DNA of 17,663 nucleotides from JBDNIO01 sp041688215. Lineage in GTDB: Bacteria > Pseudomonadota > Gammaproteobacteria > Nevskiales > Salinisphaeraceae. The notes under the pieces were generated by a model, which saw only the letters and a list, made by a program, of their open reading frames with translations, was not told the origin of the DNA and ran no database searches. The first letter of the stretch is position 1; each line of letters opens with the position of its first letter. Positions 7,335-14,060 of this stretch are shown one piece after another. The stretch lies in contig JBDNIO010000200.1 in NCBI GenBank assembly GCA_041688215.1, forward strand, positions 1 to 17,663, written 5' to 3'. Made by a program: the position numbers and the translations under genes.

Positions 7335-9025
7335 CAGTGGGGCCAGGCGCGCGCGATGATGGCGTTGCAGTCCAGCCCCGCCGGCAGGGTGCCGAAAGCC
7401 AGGCCGGCGTCGCCGCCCAGCCGGGCGCGGCAGAAGGCTTCGGCGACCTCGCTATTGCCGGCGCGCAGTAGCAGGCTGGCTTGCAGTGCCAGGGCCGCAT
7501 CTTCCACCAACCGCCGGGCGCCCAGTTCCGGCGCGTCGCGTTCGCCGAGCTGGCGTTGCAACCGCTGCAGATGGGTATCAAACGCCTCATTGCAACCCAC
7601 GCTCTGCCGCAGCTCGTCGAGCAGGGCATCGACACTGTCGGGGCTGCGCTGCATGGCCCGCAGCACGTCCAGGCACTGGACGTTGCCCGGGCCTTCCCAG
7701 ATTGAGTTGACCGGCGCCTGCCGAACCAGCCGCGGTAATAGGAATTCTTCGATATAGCCGTTGCCGCCCAGGCATTCCTGGGCCTCGTTGACCTGGCCCG
7801 GCGTGCGCTTGCATATCCAATACTTGCCGATGGGCGTGGCCAGGCGCGCGAACAGTTCCGCGGTGGTGTCGCCGCGCGCGGCCTCCTCGAAGGCGCGCGC
7901 CACGCGCAGGGCCAAAACCAGCGCGGCCTCGGCCTCCAGCGCCAGATCGGCGAGCACGTTGGCCATCAGCGGCTGCTCCAGCAGACGCGCACCGAAGGCT
8001 TCGCGGTGACTGCAGTGGTGGGCGGCCTGCACGAACGCCTGGCGCATCTGTCCGGCCGAACCCAGCATGCAGTCGAGCCGGGTCTGGGCCACCATCTCCA
8101 GGATGGTGCGCACGCCGTGGCCTTCGGCGCCGACCATCCAGCCCAGTGCGGCGCGCAGCTCGACCTCGCCGGAGGCATTCGAGCGATCGCCCAATTTATC
8201 CTTGAGCCGCTGGATATGGATGGGATTGCGGATACCGTCCGGGCGCCATTTCGGCACCAGGAAACAGCACTGGCCGTTGTCCGTATACGCCAGCATCAAA
8301 AAGGCATCGCTCATGGGCGCGGAGAGAAACCACTTGTGGCCGGTGAGCGCGTATTCGCCGCCGGGACCGGGCGCAGCCAGCACAATCGCCCGGGTGGTGT
8401 TGGCGCGCACATCCGAGCCACCCTGCTTTTCGGTCATGCCCATGCCGACGGTGAGCCCGGTCTTGCCCTGCGCGGGGATACAGCGCGGGTCATATTGATG
8501 CGCCAGAATGCCCGGCTCCCAGGCGGCGGCGAGTTCCGGCTGGTGGCGCAACGCCGGAATCGCCGCGTGGGTCATGGTGATCGGGCACATGGTGCCGGCC
8601 TCGACCTGATTGTGCAGGTAGAACAGCGCCGAGCGCAGCAGCTGCGCGCCGGGTGTGGGATCCGACCAACTCAGGGCATGCAGGCCGTGTTCCTTGGCGA
8701 TGGCCATGGAGCGGTGATAGGCGGGATGAAAAACCACCTCGTCGATGCGGTGGCCGTAGGCATCGAAGATCCGCGCCTCGGGCGGGTGGTCGTTGGCATC
8801 GAAGCCGATGTCGATCAGTTCGCCGCCCACCAGCGCGCCGTACGCGTGCAGGCGCTGCTCACCCCAGTCGCCACCTTCGCGGGCCAGCGCCTGTTGCAGC
8901 GCGACGTCGGTGGTATAGGCGTTGTAATCCGCCAATGGCGGCGCTTGATTGAACACCGCGTGGGTGGCCTCGGTGTCACCGGGCCGCGCCCGGCTAGGTG
9001 CAGTATTTTCAATCCGGCTCGCCAT
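7334..9025 (-). CDS. aidB: AidB-type acyl-CoA dehydrogenase-like flavoprotein
   Basis: This is a 563-residue protein collinear with E. coli AidB, the FAD protein of the adaptive response to alkylation that binds DNA and has weak isovaleryl-CoA dehydrogenase activity. Conserved blocks in order: THAVFNQAPPLADYN, VEAGTMCPITMTHAAIP, GLTVGMGMTEKQGGSDVRANTT, GHKWFLSAPMSDAF, RLKDKLGDRSNASGEVE, TRLDCMLGSAGQMR, ECLGGNGYIEE and VNSIWEGPGNVQCLDVLRA. The C-terminal helical domain typical of AidB is present. The start is the ATG at 9025, preceded by GGAGAG; an open frame continues 27 residues upstream without family similarity and through the predicted promoter. In E. coli, aidB is also induced without oxygen, which fits the FNR-type box at 9100-9113. 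The gene is intact. Confidence 0.92.
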   Translation of the reverse strand: MASRIENTAPSRARPGDTEATHAVFNQAPPLADYNAYTTDVALQQALAREGGDWGEQRLHAYGALVGGELIDIGFDANDHPPEARIFDAYGHRIDEVVFHPAYHRSMAIAKEHGLHALSWSDPTPGAQLLRSALFYLHNQVEAGTMCPITMTHAAIPALRHQPELAAAWEPGILAHQYDPRCIPAQGKTGLTVGMGMTEKQGGSDVRANTTRAIVLAAPGPGGEYALTGHKWFLSAPMSDAFLMLAYTDNGQCCFLVPKWRPDGIRNPIHIQRLKDKLGDRSNASGEVELRAALGWMVGAEGHGVRTILEMVAQTRLDCMLGSAGQMRQAFVQAAHHCSHREAFGARLLEQPLMANVLADLALEAEAALVLALRVARAFEEAARGDTTAELFARLATPIGKYWICKRTPGQVNEAQECLGGNGYIEEFLLPRLVRQAPVNSIWEGPGNVQCLDVLRAMQRSPDSVDALLDELRQSVGCNEAFDTHLQRLQRQLGERDAPELGARRLVEDAALALQASLLLRAGNSEVAEAFCRARLGGDAGLAFGTLPAGLDCNAIIARAWPH

Positions 9026-9099
9026 GACGTCTCTCCGGCCAGCCCGCTGCCGGCGGTTGCGAATCTCCTTTGAGTCTAACGCTGCGGCCGGTACCGGCA

Positions 9100-9113
9100 T
9101 TGACATGAATCAA
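9100..9113. promoter_or_regulatory. Shared FNR/ANR/DNR-type box between aidB and the divergent kinase gene
   Basis: TTGACATGAATCAA (one half-site deviation) lies between two divergent genes. Toward aidB, TAGACT at 9078-9073 predicts a start near 9066, about 41 bp from the centre (9106.5). Toward the kinase gene, TACAAA at 9136-9141 predicts a start near 9148, 41.5 bp from the centre. Each hexamer matches four of six consensus bases. One bound dimer could therefore serve both directions. Confidence 0.8.
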
Positions 9114-9167
9114 GGCCGGCCACGCCGGTGACTGCTACAAAGCGTTACCCCTACTGCAACAGACCCG

Positions 9168-10745
9168 ATGCCGATGCAGATACCACCGCTGATTAACGCC
9201 CTGACCGAGGCACGAGCCTACGACCACCCGGTCGCCGCGATCGAGGTCATCGAGACCCACATCTCCTGGGTGTTGCTGGCCGGGGCGTTTGCCTACAAGA
9301 TCAAAAAGCCGGTGCGCCTGGCGTTTGTCGATTTCAGCACGCTGGACGCACGCCGCGCCTACTGCGAGGACGAGTTGCGGCTCAATCGCCGGCTCGCGCC
9401 GCAGATCTACCGGGACGTCGTCGCCATTACCGGCCCGGCCGACTCGCCGCATTTTGGCGGCCCCGGCCCGGCCATCGAATACGCGGTGAAGATGTGGCGT
9501 TTCGACCAGCGCAACCTGTTCAACCGGCTGCTCGCCCGCGACATGCTGCGCCCCGATCTCATGGACCGGCTCGCCATGCGGATCGCGGCCTTCCACGGCA
9601 GTACTCGGGTTGTGCCGCCGGAGTCCCCGCTCGGCACACCGGCCGCGGTGCTGGGGCCGGCCCTGGACAATATCCGCGACCTGGCGCGTCATGCGGATAC
9701 GCAACGCCAGGCCCATCTCGATGCGCTGGACGCCTGGACCCGCGAGACGTTCGAGCAACTGGAGCCGACCTTCGCCGAACGTCACCGCGACGGTTTCGTG
9801 CGCGAATGCCATGGTGACCTGCATCTGGGCAATATCGCGCGGGTCGACGACGAGCCCGTGGCCTTCGACTGCATCGAGTTCAGCGAGGCGCTGCGCTGCA
9901 TCGACACGATTAACGAAGTCGCGTTTCTGGTCATGGACTTGATCGATCACGGCCGGGCGGACCTGGGCTACCGCTTCCTGGACGGCTATCTGCAAGCCGG
10001 CGGTGACTACCACGGCGTGGCCCTGCTGCGCTTCTACATGATCTACCGCGCGCTGGTGCGGGCCAAGATTCATGACCTGCGCGCCCGCCAGGCGGGCGAC
10101 GACACCGGCGAGGCGGTCCGGCTGCAAGCCGCGGCCGACCAGTATCTGGCCCTAGCCCGGCGGATCACCGACGACCGGCGGCCGGTGCTGATCCTGATGC
10201 ACGGCTTTTCGGGCAGCGGCAAGAGCGCCGTCGCCCGCGCGCTGGTGGAGCGGCTCGGCGCCATTCGCCTGCGCTCGGATGTAGAACGCAAACGCCTGTT
10301 CGGGCTGGCCGCCGGCGCCCGCAGCGGATCAGCGCCCAACGCCGGCATTTACGATCACGACGCCGGCCTACGCACCTATGCGCGTTTGCGTGCGGCCGCG
10401 CACACGCTGCTCGCGGCCGGCTACCCGACTGTCGTCGACGCCGCCTTTCTCACACGCGCGCAACGCGCGCCCATGCGCGAACTCGCGGACCGGCTGGGGG
10501 GTGCCTTTCTAGTCGTGGACTGTTGCGCCGATGCGGACACCCTGCGCGCGCGGGTGAGCGCGCGTGGTGATGATCCTTCCGAGGCCACGATCGCGGTGCT
10601 CGAACGACAAATGGCCACACACGAGGCCTTCATCGCGGAAGAAGTGCCGGCTGTCCTGCGCTGCGAGATGATGGGGTGCGAAGCAAACGCCGTTGATGAT
10701 TGCACCGCCCGCGTTGCGGCACGGCTGGAGCTAAGGAACCGCTAA
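9168..10745 (+). CDS. Bifunctional APH-like phosphotransferase / P-loop kinase protein
   Basis: This 525-residue protein has two kinase-like domains. The N-terminal half (about 1-330) is aminoglycoside-phosphotransferase-like, with KIKKPVRLAFVDFS near the start, the Brenner catalytic motif HGDLHLGN from residue 215 and FDCIEF from 233. The C-terminal half (about 340-520) is a zeta-toxin/AAA_33-type P-loop kinase with GFSGSGKS at about 346-353 and RLRSDVERKRLFGL. The pairing matches COG2187 plus COG0645. Its Mycobacterium tuberculosis counterpart, Rv2004c, belongs to the hypoxia-induced DosR regulon; the substrate is not established. The ATG at 9168 has no strong ribosome site, so ATG 9174 is possible. 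The TAA stop lies inside the left inverted repeat of a mobile element, so the last few residues are probably replaced. Confidence 0.87.
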   Translation: MPMQIPPLINALTEARAYDHPVAAIEVIETHISWVLLAGAFAYKIKKPVRLAFVDFSTLDARRAYCEDELRLNRRLAPQIYRDVVAITGPADSPHFGGPGPAIEYAVKMWRFDQRNLFNRLLARDMLRPDLMDRLAMRIAAFHGSTRVVPPESPLGTPAAVLGPALDNIRDLARHADTQRQAHLDALDAWTRETFEQLEPTFAERHRDGFVRECHGDLHLGNIARVDDEPVAFDCIEFSEALRCIDTINEVAFLVMDLIDHGRADLGYRFLDGYLQAGGDYHGVALLRFYMIYRALVRAKIHDLRARQAGDDTGEAVRLQAAADQYLALARRITDDRRPVLILMHGFSGSGKSAVARALVERLGAIRLRSDVERKRLFGLAAGARSGSAPNAGIYDHDAGLRTYARLRAAAHTLLAAGYPTVVDAAFLTRAQRAPMRELADRLGGAFLVVDCCADADTLRARVSARGDDPSEATIAVLERQMATHEAFIAEEVPAVLRCEMMGCEANAVDDCTARVAARLELRNR

Positions 10746-11006
10746 TTTATTCCTACGCGGATCGCGTTTGTGTCCCAAAAGGTCCGACTGCAAGGCGCCC
10801 AGCGCAGCGCCGTGGCAGGCTCCACGGTCAAGCCGGGCAACGCCGCAGTCGGACCTTTTGGGCCAAACCCTGGTGGGGCCGGGCCTTTGCGCCCCTGGAC
10901 TGCGTCATTCGTTGTTCATTTGCAGTGAGCAAACTTCACTCCTCTTTCCTTGCCAGGCACGCGCAAAGACTCCGGCACGACCACGTAGGAATAAATCAGC
11001 GGTTCC
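10735..11006. mobile_element. 272-bp MITE-like element with 23-bp terminal inverted repeats
   Basis: The left end (10735-10757, starting GGAACCGCTAATTTATTCC) and the right end (10984-11006, ending GGAATAAATCAGCGGTTCC) are inverted copies matching at 22 of 23 positions. Between them I see no open frame worth calling but extensive self-complementarity: the 18-bp stem listed separately, and CTTTGCGC (10885-10892) pairing with GCGCAAAG (10961-10968). Size, ends and lack of genes fit a non-autonomous transposable element. No clear target duplication is visible (CTAA on the left, CCGA on the right). It fills almost the whole 291-bp gap between the kinase gene and fdxA. The parent transposase family is not identified. 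Confidence 0.75.
10774..10862. repeat. Long perfect stem-loop inside the MITE-like element
   Basis: The 18-bp arm CCCAAAAGGTCCGACTGC (10774-10791) is exactly inverted at 10845-10862. The 53-base loop holds a second hairpin, CCGTGG (10810-10815) with CCACGG (10822-10827). In RNA this would be a very stable branched structure. It could act as a transcription stop for the kinase gene or the convergent fdxA, although no T-run follows. Confidence 0.8.
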
Positions 11007-11036
11007 CCGACCCACGATTGTTGAGTAGCGGACCGG

Positions 11037-11396
11037 CTAGGTTTCTTCGACGATGTTTTCTTCCTCTGCCTCGCCCCGCTCCAGATGTTCCAGCTTGTCT
11101 GACACCCCGTTCCAGTCGTCGGCATCGGGCGGCGCGTCGATCTGGCGGTCGATCACCGGCCAGCGGGCCGCGAGTTCGGCGTTGATGGCGAAAAAATGGC
11201 CCTGCCCGTCGGGCACCTCATCCTCCGGGAAAATCGCCTCCGCGGGGCATTCGGCGACACACAATGTGCAATCGATGCACTCTTCCGGATCGATGGCGAG
11301 AAAGTTCGGACCCTCATGAAAACAGTCTACCGGACAGACTTCCACGCAATCAGTGTACTTGCACTTTATACAGTTATCGGTAACGACATGGGTCAT
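11037..11396 (-). CDS. fdxA: 7Fe ferredoxin FdxA ([3Fe-4S]/[4Fe-4S])
   Basis: This 119-residue soluble electron carrier is very close to Azotobacter ferredoxin I: THVVTDNCIKCKYTDCVEVC at the start, then PNFLAIDPEECIDCTLCVAECP and NAELAARWP. All nine cysteines of the 7Fe type are present at 9, 12, 17, 21, 25, 40, 43, 46 and 50. They support a [3Fe-4S] and a [4Fe-4S] cluster. The C-terminus carries an acidic tail (GEAEEENIVEET) beyond the usual end. The ATG at 11396 is chosen because the family starts there; a GGGGG run is the only ribosome-site candidate. An FNR-type box lies 64 bp from the start codon. It is transcribed toward the MITE-like element and stops 30 bp from it. Confidence 0.95.
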   Translation of the reverse strand: MTHVVTDNCIKCKYTDCVEVCPVDCFHEGPNFLAIDPEECIDCTLCVAECPAEAIFPEDEVPDGQGHFFAINAELAARWPVIDRQIDAPPDADDWNGVSDKLEHLERGEAEEENIVEET

Positions 11397-11452
11397 GACA
11401 AAAGCCCCCAACGACCATGCGTTTAACCTAGTCGCTGACGGAGCACCCCGCC

Positions 11453-11466
11453 TTGATGCGAATCAA
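11453..11466. promoter_or_regulatory. FNR/ANR/DNR-type box upstream of fdxA
   Basis: TTGATGCGAATCAA has both half-sites perfect. Reading toward fdxA, TAGGTT at 11430-11425 is a -10-like hexamer that predicts a start at 11418, 41.5 bp from the centre (11459.5), with a 22-nt leader. The SirB2-like gene ends at 11502 on the same strand, so the box gives fdxA its own promoter. Confidence 0.87.
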
Positions 11467-11501
11467 GCGGCTGTTCTCGCCGCTAGCCCGCCCGCCGGGT
11501 T

Positions 11502-11903
11502 TTACAGCCGCGGCACCAAAAAAGCCGGTTGCTTGCTCACGGCGACACCCACGATATACGCAAACACCAGCAGCGCCGCCAACCCGGTCAGCGTCCGTGC
11601 GCAGCGGCTGTCCACGCCGCGAAACAGCAGCATACCCAGCGCGATATAGACGACCAGGCCGATTACTTTGGCGGTAAGCCAGCCACTATTAAAGAAGGGA
11701 TACTGGTGAATGATAAACGCCAGAGTCAGGCCGCTGGCCAGAAGCAGTGTGTCGATTAGGTGCGGCACGATACGCAGCCAGCGCCATAACCCGCGCCGGG
11801 TGGCGACAATCCACAGGCCACGGCCGGCAAACAGGCTGCCACTAATTCCCACGCAGGTCATGTGGACGAGTTTGGTGGTGCTGTATAACTCGCCGATATC
11901 CAT
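11502..11903 (-). CDS. SirB2-family small membrane protein
   Basis: This 133-residue protein has four predicted membrane helices and the SirB family pattern: LYSTTKLVHMTCVGISGSLFAGRG at the N-terminus, IVPHLIDTLLLASGLTLAF in the middle, then WLTAKVIGLVVYIALGMLLFR. SirB2 proteins are widespread in proteobacteria; their function is not established. The start is the ATG at 11903 with AAGG seven bases before it. The codons just upstream belong to an IS110-type remnant, so the native promoter may have been displaced. It ends 36 bp before the fdxA regulatory box and seems not to be part of that unit. Confidence 0.8.
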   Translation of the reverse strand: MDIGELYSTTKLVHMTCVGISGSLFAGRGLWIVATRRGLWRWLRIVPHLIDTLLLASGLTLAFIIHQYPFFNSGWLTAKVIGLVVYIALGMLLFRGVDSRCARTLTGLAALLVFAYIVGVAVSKQPAFLVPRL

Positions 11904-11908
11904 CAGCA

Positions 11909-12156
11909 AGCCTTTACTTGGGTTTGGCAATAATCGTATAGCGCCAGAGCCTGAGATGGCGCGAAGAACATGCTCAGGCTGGTTAGTTACCTTCCGATGC
12001 AGCACGGATCGTCTCTGGGCCGGCTTTGCACCAGACATCGCGCATCTGAGCCAATAGCTCAGGATCACGCTCGCTGGCAACGATTGCTCTAACAATACGC
12101 ATACCCGTCGCGCCCGTGACATCGCCGATCACGTGATGCAATTGGAGATTCATCAG
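11909..12156 (-). pseudogene. IS110-family transposase remnant
   Basis: The minus-strand frame from about 12156 reads LMNLQLHHVIGDVTGATGMR, then IVRAIVASERDPELLAQMRD and CKAGPETIRAASEGN before a stop at 11985-11983. This is the well-known central block of IS110-family transposases between the catalytic domain and the C-terminal transposase_20 domain. Past the stop, other frames continue the same alignment (QPEHVLR, then QALALYDYCQTQV), so at least two frame errors exist. The DEDD catalytic domain and the C-terminal serine region are absent. It is a dead fragment that runs right up to the SirB2 start. Confidence 0.8.
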
Positions 12157-12158
12157 CG

Positions 12159-12365
12159 TCAATGTTTTTTTGCATATGCTGAATGTGGGTCGCTGCGTAA
12201 CGACTTAATCCATTTGGCAAACGCCAGCCCCTGCATGTGCGCGGCAATCGATATGATCCCGGTTGCCATGACCAATGCAAAATACGCTGGCGGCAAATCA
12301 ATGGTGGCCGCCCGCAACAGGGTCGGCTGGCGTGTTGTGGCGGTCATGCGGGGTGGCAATGGCAT
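12159..12365 (-). pseudogene. TDT-family (TehA/SLAC1-like) transporter, N-terminal fragment
   Basis: A 68-residue minus-strand frame contains IDLPPAYFALVMATGIISIA followed by HMQGL. This is the first-helix motif of tellurite-resistance/dicarboxylate (TDT) transporters. Similarity ends after about 50 residues, and a stop follows where the IS110-type remnant begins. It is therefore probably a truncated gene with most of its ten helices lost. Its remaining tail (DPHSAYAKKH) looks like read-through into unrelated DNA. The stretch upstream (12366-12540) shows no recognisable gene. Confidence 0.6.
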
Positions 12366-12540
12366 CGCCGCACGCTGGCCAGAGCCGGACTCGACTGGTG
12401 TTTGCTTTTCAAGCTACTTTTCCCTTGCCACATCGCGTGGCATTAACGTGATGCGGATTGATCCGTTGTGCAACTGCTTGAATTTCCTGGTCCGCAGGAA
12501 TCAGAATTGGCACCCTTAATACAATAGCCTGACACACGCC

Positions 12541-13262
12541 ATGGCGACTTACCCCGCAGGACACACTTTAGCCGAAATCGAACACAACCTCGAAGCGGTA
12601 CGCAAACGTATTGCCGATGCCTGCTACCGGTGAGCAAAACCGTAGACAAAGCACGCCTGCGCCTTGCGTATCAGGCCGGTTGCCGTGAACTCGGCGAAAA
12701 CAAAGTGCAGGAGGCACAGGAGAAGTCACAAGCGCTGGCTGATCTTGCCGATTTACGCTGGTCGGTAATCGGGCACTTGCAGACCAACAAGGCAAAACTG
12801 GTCGCGCGTTTTGCCAGCGAATTCCAGGCGCTCGACAGCTTGCGTGTGGCCGCGGCACTGGACCGGCGTCTGCAACAGGAAGGGCGCGCGCTGGATGTTC
12901 TGGTTCAAGTCAACACCTCGGGCGAAGCCAGTAAATACGGGCTAGCGCCCGACGCGGTGGCAGAATTTGTGCGCCAATTGCCTGCATTCACAAGCTTGAG
13001 AGTGCAGGGCCTGATGACGCTAGCCGTATTTTCCACCGACCCCGCGCAGATTCGCCCCTGCTTCACGCGGTTACGGCACTTACGCGAGCACCTGCGCGAG
13101 CAAGCGCCGGACGGTATCGGCATGCAGGCGTTGTCCATGGGCATGTCCGGCGACTTCGAACTGGCCATCGAAGAAGGCGCAACCGTGGTGCGCGTGGGCC
13201 AGGCGATTTTTGGCGCACGCCCGATGCCAGACAGTTACTACTGGCCAGACGAAAAACCGTAA
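12541..13262 (+). pseudogene. yggS: YggS/PLPBP family pyridoxal-phosphate homeostasis protein, frame-broken near the start
   Basis: YggS binds PLP and balances B6 vitamers and amino-acid pools. The ATG at 12541 opens MATYPAGHTLAEIEHNLEAV followed by RKRIADAC, the family's first helix, then runs into a stop (TGA at 12631). One frame over, LLPVSKTVDKARLRLAYQAG resumes the fold, with the PLP-binding lysine in VSKT. The rest is complete: CRELGENKVQEAQEK, GHLQTNKAK, VQVNTSGEASKYGL, LQGLMTL-like RVQGLMTL, LSMGMSGDFELAIEEGAT and RVGQAIFGAR. About 11 residues (typically ARAGRDPASVT) are missing between the two parts, so roughly 34-37 nt are lost near 12625. An internal GTG at 12630 would give a protein without its first strand. 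It stands alone here, without the usual proC/yggT neighbours. Confidence 0.85.
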
Positions 13263-13290
13263 GCGAGACAGCGGGTACAGTTAAGCGAAA

Positions 13291-13839
13291 TCACGGCCCA
13301 GTGTCTGCCCGACCTGGATAAATAAGGTCGCCCTCCTCACCCGTGTGCGCCCCATCGGTCATTGCCGCTTGTTGGACGCGGTCGTCGTTCATCAGATGAT
13401 AAACCTGCTCACCCCGGTGCAACAGGTGATCGGCAATAATGCGGCGGTGGCAACGCCACCACACCGCTTCCGCGCACATGACTGCGCAGTTCTGGTGCTT
13501 GCCGAGTTCGATCATTGCGTCCAACCCCTGGCGAAAGGGTTCCGATAACGCGTAGTCCGCGTAGTTGTGGAAGCTTTGGTTTCGCCAGTTGCCGTTGACG
13601 TCATCGGCGATCGCTTTGGAACGTTTGCGCAGCCCGGCCAAAGCCTCGCAATGCCTGTAGGTGATGCCGAACGGCGCAAGCGCGCCGGGTAACGCATCAC
13701 GATTGAATTGCGGGTTGGTGCGCGAACGCGGCATGGCGCGAACATCCACCACATGCTCGACCTCGCCGGCCTGCAACAACGCCGCCAGTTCTTCGACCGT
13801 GCGGGTCGAGTGGCCGACCGTGTAGAACGCGTGTGTCAT
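13291..13839 (-). CDS. DUF488 family protein
   Basis: This 182-residue protein is probably complete. Family hallmarks are FYTVGHSTRTVEELAALL at the start, VDVRAMPRSRTNPQFN, YRHCEALAGLRK, and the cysteine-rich MCAEAVWWRCHRRIIADHL block. DUF488 proteins are common in bacteria and of unknown activity; the conserved Cys/His set suggests metal or nucleic-acid binding, but that is only a guess. The ATG at 13839 lies six bases after the DUF2945 stop, and AAGTAAG serves as a weak ribosome site. It is the last gene of the nsrR operon and ends 29 bp from convergent yggS. Confidence 0.85.
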   Translation of the reverse strand: MTHAFYTVGHSTRTVEELAALLQAGEVEHVVDVRAMPRSRTNPQFNRDALPGALAPFGITYRHCEALAGLRKRSKAIADDVNGNWRNQSFHNYADYALSEPFRQGLDAMIELGKHQNCAVMCAEAVWWRCHRRIIADHLLHRGEQVYHLMNDDRVQQAAMTDGAHTGEEGDLIYPGRADTGP

Positions 13840-13845
13840 TGCTGC

Positions 13846-14058
13846 TTACTTTATCTTGGTCAGCGTGCCTTCCTTATGCGCCGCAATATGGTCGGTCTTG
13901 TCGCTTTCGATCTCGTATTGCGGTTCGTCCTGCGACGCGCGCCGGGTGTGGCCTTTGTAGTCGAAATCCTGAATATGCACTTTTATGATATTGCCTCTGA
14001 CTTGGCCGGCCTCGGAATTCCAGCTGACGTGATCGCCGACTTTGAATTTGTTGCTCAT
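13846..14058 (-). CDS. DUF2945 (Tudor-like HVA domain) small protein
   Basis: This 70-residue basic protein starts NKFKVGDHVSWNSEAGQVRG and continues GNIIKVH, YKGHTRRASQDEPQYEIESD and KTDHIAAHKEGTLTKI. It is a textbook DUF2945/hypervirulence-associated Tudor domain. No enzymatic role is known. The ATG at 14058 follows AAGGAGGAGTTAACT, the strongest ribosome site in this operon. That site lies inside the last codons of the nitronate monooxygenase gene, whose TAA is two bases before the ATG, so the two are translationally coupled. Confidence 0.88.
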   Translation of the reverse strand: MSNKFKVGDHVSWNSEAGQVRGNIIKVHIQDFDYKGHTRRASQDEPQYEIESDKTDHIAAHKEGTLTKIK

Positions 14059-14060
14059 AG

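Noticed and set aside
10735..11006. CRISPR array or tRNA/structured RNA gene in the repeat-rich gap
   Set aside because: Repeats are inverted pairs, not regularly spaced direct repeats. No cloverleaf or anticodon arm can be drawn, and the inverted ends fit a small transposable element better.
12470..12483. GGATTGATCCGTTGTG as a sixth FNR-type box
   Set aside because: Only one half-site (TTGAT) is present, the other arm does not match, and no gene starts at a suitable distance.
12409..12513. Minus-strand peptide VPILIPADQEIQAVAQRIN, suggestive of a thiamine-pyrophosphate enzyme (PoxB-like) fragment
   Set aside because: Only about 20 residues look family-like, the start is a GTG in degraded DNA, and nothing continues on either side. 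Too weak to call without a search.
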